Shown: piece after piece, positions 61,191 through 64,000 of the stretch
How positions within the stretch are numbered: the stretch's first letter is position 1
How the letters are laid out: each line of letters starts with the position of its first letter
Assembly (NCBI GenBank): GCA_031553615.1
Contig: JAVBLJ010000017.1
Coordinates: forward strand, 1-64,000
Reading direction: 5' to 3'
Length of the DNA stretch: 64,000 bases
Source of the DNA: WQXF01 sp031553615
Lineage (GTDB): Bacteria; Bacillota; Clostridia; Christensenellales; Aristaeellaceae
The notes under the pieces: generated by a model
The model's database searches: none
What the model was told of the DNA's origin: nothing
The model's input: the letters and a program-made list of their open reading frames with translations, nothing else
Position numbers and translations under genes: made by a program

Positions 61191-61790
61191 CTACGGTTTC
61201 CAGCAGATCGCAATGGAACGCAGTCCGGCGAGGTGCTGGGTGCTCGTGCTCACAAACCCGGCGCGATGTATATAGTCGAGCAACTGTTTTGTGGATAGGA
61301 TGGGTGCACTCTCCTCCGTTTCGTCGACCAGGAAGCGGTTCGCGAGGCTGCGCAACGGCTGCGCCATCCACGGCACCGCCAGCAGGAATTGACCACCCGG
61401 CTTTAGCACCCGAAAAACCTCAGAAAGCGTGGTATTCAAATCCCGCATGGCCGGGACCGAAAGCAGGCAAAACACCACATCGAAACACTGGTTTAGCCAA
61501 GGGAAATCGTCGAGCTCGGCGTACATGATGTCGGCCTGCGGCACCCGATAACGCGCCGTGCGCGCCAGTTGCGGCGAAGCACAAATGCCCGCCAGCCCAA
61601 CCTCCGGGGAGTTTTCGCCAATGCGGCGCAGTAGCTCGCCATCGCCGCCGGCAATATCCAGCAGCATATCCTGGGGATAGAGAACCGCGAGCTGCAGCGC
61701 GCGCTTCCAGACCAACTCTGTGAGCCAATCCGCCCGCCGGCCCCTGATTGGCAGGCCGGACATCGCAGCCATCTTGGCCCTCTCCTCCAT
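61191..61790 (-). CDS. Class I SAM-dependent methyltransferase
   Basis: 199 aa. Motif I LLDIAGGDGELLRRIG (degenerate DxGxGxG with an Asp), motif II acidic end around ICASPQL, and the LPxxD-equivalent FDVVFCLLSV followed by EVFRVLKPGGQFLLAVP, typical of Methyltransf_11. Substrate unknown. An ATG at 61772 with GGAGGAGAGG upstream is an alternative start that would remove six residues. Confidence 0.8.
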   Translation of the reverse strand: MEERAKMAAMSGLPIRGRRADWLTELVWKRALQLAVLYPQDMLLDIAGGDGELLRRIGENSPEVGLAGICASPQLARTARYRVPQADIMYAELDDFPWLNQCFDVVFCLLSVPAMRDLNTTLSEVFRVLKPGGQFLLAVPWMAQPLRSLANRFLVDETEESAPILSTKQLLDYIHRAGFVSTSTQHLAGLRSIAICWKP

Positions 61791-61909
61791 CCCTTCATCT
61801 CCTTATAGCATCGAGCGCGCCCGGTGCTCTTGTGTAGTATAGCATATTTGCGGCCACAATGCACCGCTTTTTAGTTCAAAGCTTTTGTACCCCGACATCG
61901 GTCCGGCCC

Positions 61910-62959
61910 CTACTTCGGCTCATGCTTTGCGCCAAGCTGTGCAGATGCCCAGCGCGCATGCTCGCGCACCACCGGGTTCTCGCTTTCGCAAAGCGACTGC
62001 AGTGCGGCCAGATACTTGCGATCGCCGCTGTTGCCCGCCAGCAATGCCACTTGCGCCAAAATACGCTGCGGGCGCGCGTAGTTCTTGCCCACCGCCGTGC
62101 CCAGGGCGCTCATCGTCCGGCCAAATGTTTCGGCTGGAGCCAGCAGATCATCCAGCTCCAAATCCACCGCTTGCTCCAAGCCCGCCGTCAGCTCTAATGA
62201 AGCCGCTTCGGCTGCATGTTGTGCGGCGCGGTGGTTATTCGGGCAGGCTTGCTGGCACAGGTCGCAGCCCAACAAACGGTTGCCCATCGTAGGGCGAAAC
62301 GCCTCCGGCACCGGCTTATCGTAAAGCATGTATGCCCGCAGGCAGCGCGAGGTATCCACCGCCGAAGTACCGTCGAGCGCGCCCACCGGGCAAGCCCGCA
62401 CACAAGCGCCGCAGCCTTTGCAGGCGGGATTCAGCGAACCTTCCGCGCTCTTTTTCTCCTCCGCTTGCTCGCACGCGCCGGTGAGCGGGAGCTCCGCATC
62501 GGTCACCAGCAGAGCCAGCACGATGCGGCTGCCATGCGTCGGCGTTTGAATCAGGCCGTTGGCCCCGTACACGCCCAACCCCGCACGCTGTGCGGCAGGC
62601 TTCGCGGGCAAGGAAGGCCGCTCCACCGCCTGCCAGCCCCGCGCTCTCAGCCAATCCGCCAATTGGGGCACGCACTGGTGCACGCGCTGCGACGCAAAGT
62701 AGTAGGGCGATATGCGCACCTTCGGGAACTCCCGGCTCGGTATTTCCTGATACGGGTATGCCAGCACAATGATGCGGCGCGCGCAGGGCAATATCTCCTT
62801 GGGGTCCGCGCTAAGTGATTGACCATGGCCGTCGCCGCGCTGCGCCACCGCCTGCTCCCAGGCCGAAAAGCGCTCCACGCCCGTAACCCAAGCCTGCGCG
62901 AAGCCCAATGCCCGCGCCTGCTCGGCAAATTCGTGCCAAAGTGTCTGCAAATCGGACAC
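61910..62959 (-). CDS. queG: Epoxyqueuosine reductase QueG
   Basis: 349 aa. It reduces epoxyqueuosine to queuosine in tRNA using cobalamin and two 4Fe-4S clusters. N-terminal DUF1730 region, then CKGCGACVRACPVGAL and CDLCQQACPNN supply the eight Cys, RCLRAYMLYDKPVPEAFRP lies between them, and a HEAT-like C-terminus ends the protein (ALQSLCESENPVVREHARWA). It ends 4 bases before... the preceding Ig-like gene stop is at 62964, so the two are closely spaced and may be co-transcribed. Confidence 0.92.
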   Translation of the reverse strand: MSDLQTLWHEFAEQARALGFAQAWVTGVERFSAWEQAVAQRGDGHGQSLSADPKEILPCARRIIVLAYPYQEIPSREFPKVRISPYYFASQRVHQCVPQLADWLRARGWQAVERPSLPAKPAAQRAGLGVYGANGLIQTPTHGSRIVLALLVTDAELPLTGACEQAEEKKSAEGSLNPACKGCGACVRACPVGALDGTSAVDTSRCLRAYMLYDKPVPEAFRPTMGNRLLGCDLCQQACPNNHRAAQHAAEAASLELTAGLEQAVDLELDDLLAPAETFGRTMSALGTAVGKNYARPQRILAQVALLAGNSGDRKYLAALQSLCESENPVVREHARWASAQLGAKHEPK

Positions 62960-62963
62960 CGCC

Positions 62964-64000
62964 TTACTCCACGTCCTGGGACAGCACCGTGATCATGCAA
63001 CGCACGATGAGTCCTTCGCAGGTGGTGACCGTAATCACCGCCTCGCCCCTCGCTATTGCGGTTACCTCTCCGGCCTCCGAAACCGTCGCAACGGCCGGGT
63101 CACTGGATGTCCAAGAGAGCTGCTCGATGCTGTTCTTGGGCCGCAAGGTAGGCTTCAACGTGTGCTGCTCACCGACGTGGAGCAGAGCCTGCGAATCGGA
63201 AAGCGAAATGCTCTCCGCAGGCCGCAACACCTTGACCGCGCAGGAGGCTTTCACGCCGCTGGTCGTCCGGGCCGTGATCACCGCATTGCCCGGCTTGAGT
63301 GCCTTCACCTCGCCGGTCTCCTTATTCACTGAAGCGATGCGCGCATTGCTGCTGCTCCACTTGATGGTGTCGCTGGTGGTATCCCAATCCGGCACAGGAA
63401 TCACGCCCAGTATTCGCGACTGACCGGGAAGCGCCGCCCAAACCGAATCGTCGCAATCGGCATCCTTGTACATGGAAAGCGCGGTGGCTGGAACGACCAC
63501 CTTGACCGACAGCGCAGCCTCGCCGTCAGGCTTCTCCGATTGCGCGATGACGCGCACCGTTCCCTTGCCGACCGCCGTAACGAATCCGGTGCCCGGGTCG
63601 ACCGTCGCCACGGCGGTATCCGAGGAGCTCCAGCGCAGCTTGGCATAGCTGTGCATGGGCGAATAGATGATCGAAGGCTGAAGGGTTTCCCCCGGCTCCA
63701 GCGTCACCGGTGGCTTTGTGCCGATGCGGAAGGAGAGCGCGGCGCGCTTGTATATTATCACTTGGCTGACTGCAAAATCGCCGTTGGGCGCGGTAACGGT
63801 GATCGTCGTTTTGCCGATCTTTCCCGGCAGCAGGATGCCCTGCTCATCGATCTTGGCAACGCGCTTGTCACCGCTCTTCCAAACAAGCTGATCGTCCTGC
63901 ACGGAGGGATCGAACACCGTCAGCGAGGCGCGCAGCGAAACCGCTTCCCCATTCACGCGGATGCCGACCACCGCGCCCTCCGCATCGAAGCGGAGGATGG
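62964..64000 (-). CDS. Protein with bacterial Ig-like (BIG2) repeats, 3' part (5' end outside window)
   Basis: The frame is open to the window edge (in phase at 63998), giving about 345 residues. At least four ~80-residue repeats end in the BIG2 pattern W(S/T)SS(D/N)xxxAxV followed by GxVxAxxxGxAxI: KSGDKRVAKIDEQGILLPGK, RWSSSDTAVATVDPGTG, KWSSSNARIASVNKETG and SWTSSDPAVATVSEAGEV. Such repeats are typical of secreted or cell-surface proteins. The N-terminal domain that would tell its function lies beyond the window. Confidence 0.85.
   Translation of the reverse strand, partial: ILRFDAEGAVVGIRVNGEAVSLRASLTVFDPSVQDDQLVWKSGDKRVAKIDEQGILLPGKIGKTTITVTAPNGDFAVSQVIIYKRAALSFRIGTKPPVTLEPGETLQPSIIYSPMHSYAKLRWSSSDTAVATVDPGTGFVTAVGKGTVRVIAQSEKPDGEAALSVKVVVPATALSMYKDADCDDSVWAALPGQSRILGVIPVPDWDTTSDTIKWSSSNARIASVNKETGEVKALKPGNAVITARTTSGVKASCAVKVLRPAESISLSDSQALLHVGEQHTLKPTLRPKNSIEQLSWTSSDPAVATVSEAGEVTAIARGEAVITVTTCEGLIVRCMITVLSQDVE

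Overview
This 64-kb window looks like chromosome from a GC-rich, endospore-forming member of the Clostridia. Sporulation is indicated by a spoIVFA/spoIVFB-like pair, dipicolinate synthase genes (dpaA, dpaB) behind a sigma-K-like promoter, and an FtsK/SpoIIIE translocase. A complete Rnf complex (rnfCDGEAB) points to anaerobic ferredoxin:NAD+ energy conservation. Start codons, Shine-Dalgarno sites, a T-box leader and an ARG box are all of Firmicutes type. I cannot name the species.

Layout. 1-2.6 kb: the end of a MATE exporter, converging on a small ltaE-NUDIX operon. 2.6-12.7 kb: cell-shape and sporulation genes on the minus strand (maf, mreB, mreC, mreD, mrdA/PBP2, minD, rodA, a terminator, then the spoIVFA-like and spoIVFB-like genes). 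12.8-17.9 kb: plus-strand DUF512/radical-SAM-like gene, der, plsY and xylB, ending at a terminator shared with the rnf operon. 17.9-24.6 kb: rnfCDGEAB, whose RnfG has four FMN-binding repeats instead of one. 24.6-28 kb: nadK-argR-recN behind a promoter overlapped by an ARG box. 28-32.5 kb: hisS-aspS-rseC-like-trxA led by a T-box riboswitch. 32.5-39.7 kb: ftsK, a DUF3298-like secreted protein and dpaA-dpaB, with two copies of a short dispersed repeat. Then tRNA-Ser(GGA).

From the tRNA-Ser to about 60.6 kb the window is accessory DNA. A copper-handling cluster (two-component system, CopZ, lipoprotein, CopA, cupredoxin, HMA-SafE-cupredoxin fusion) has two promoters that share one motif at identical spacing. 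Next come a 57-aa DUF6900-like gene typical of mobile elements and a decayed carbohydrate locus. That locus holds a truncated GH35-type beta-galactosidase, a DUF5107/TPR gene split by an intact IS256-family element with a target duplication, a DUF5060/DUF4038 glycosidase with a TGA at a conserved Trp, scraps of a sugar-ABC permease, an IS630-type transposase and a sporulation sigma gene, an AT-rich DegT-type aminotransferase, and an intact GH88 hydrolase.

60.6-64 kb returns to GC-rich genes: a chagasin-type protease inhibitor, a methyltransferase, queG and the 3' part of a bacterial Ig-like repeat protein.

The observations most worth following up are the four-domain RnfG, the T-box specifier containing overlapping Asp and His codons, the paired copper-cluster promoters, the MITE-like repeat family, and the precise IS256 interruption.
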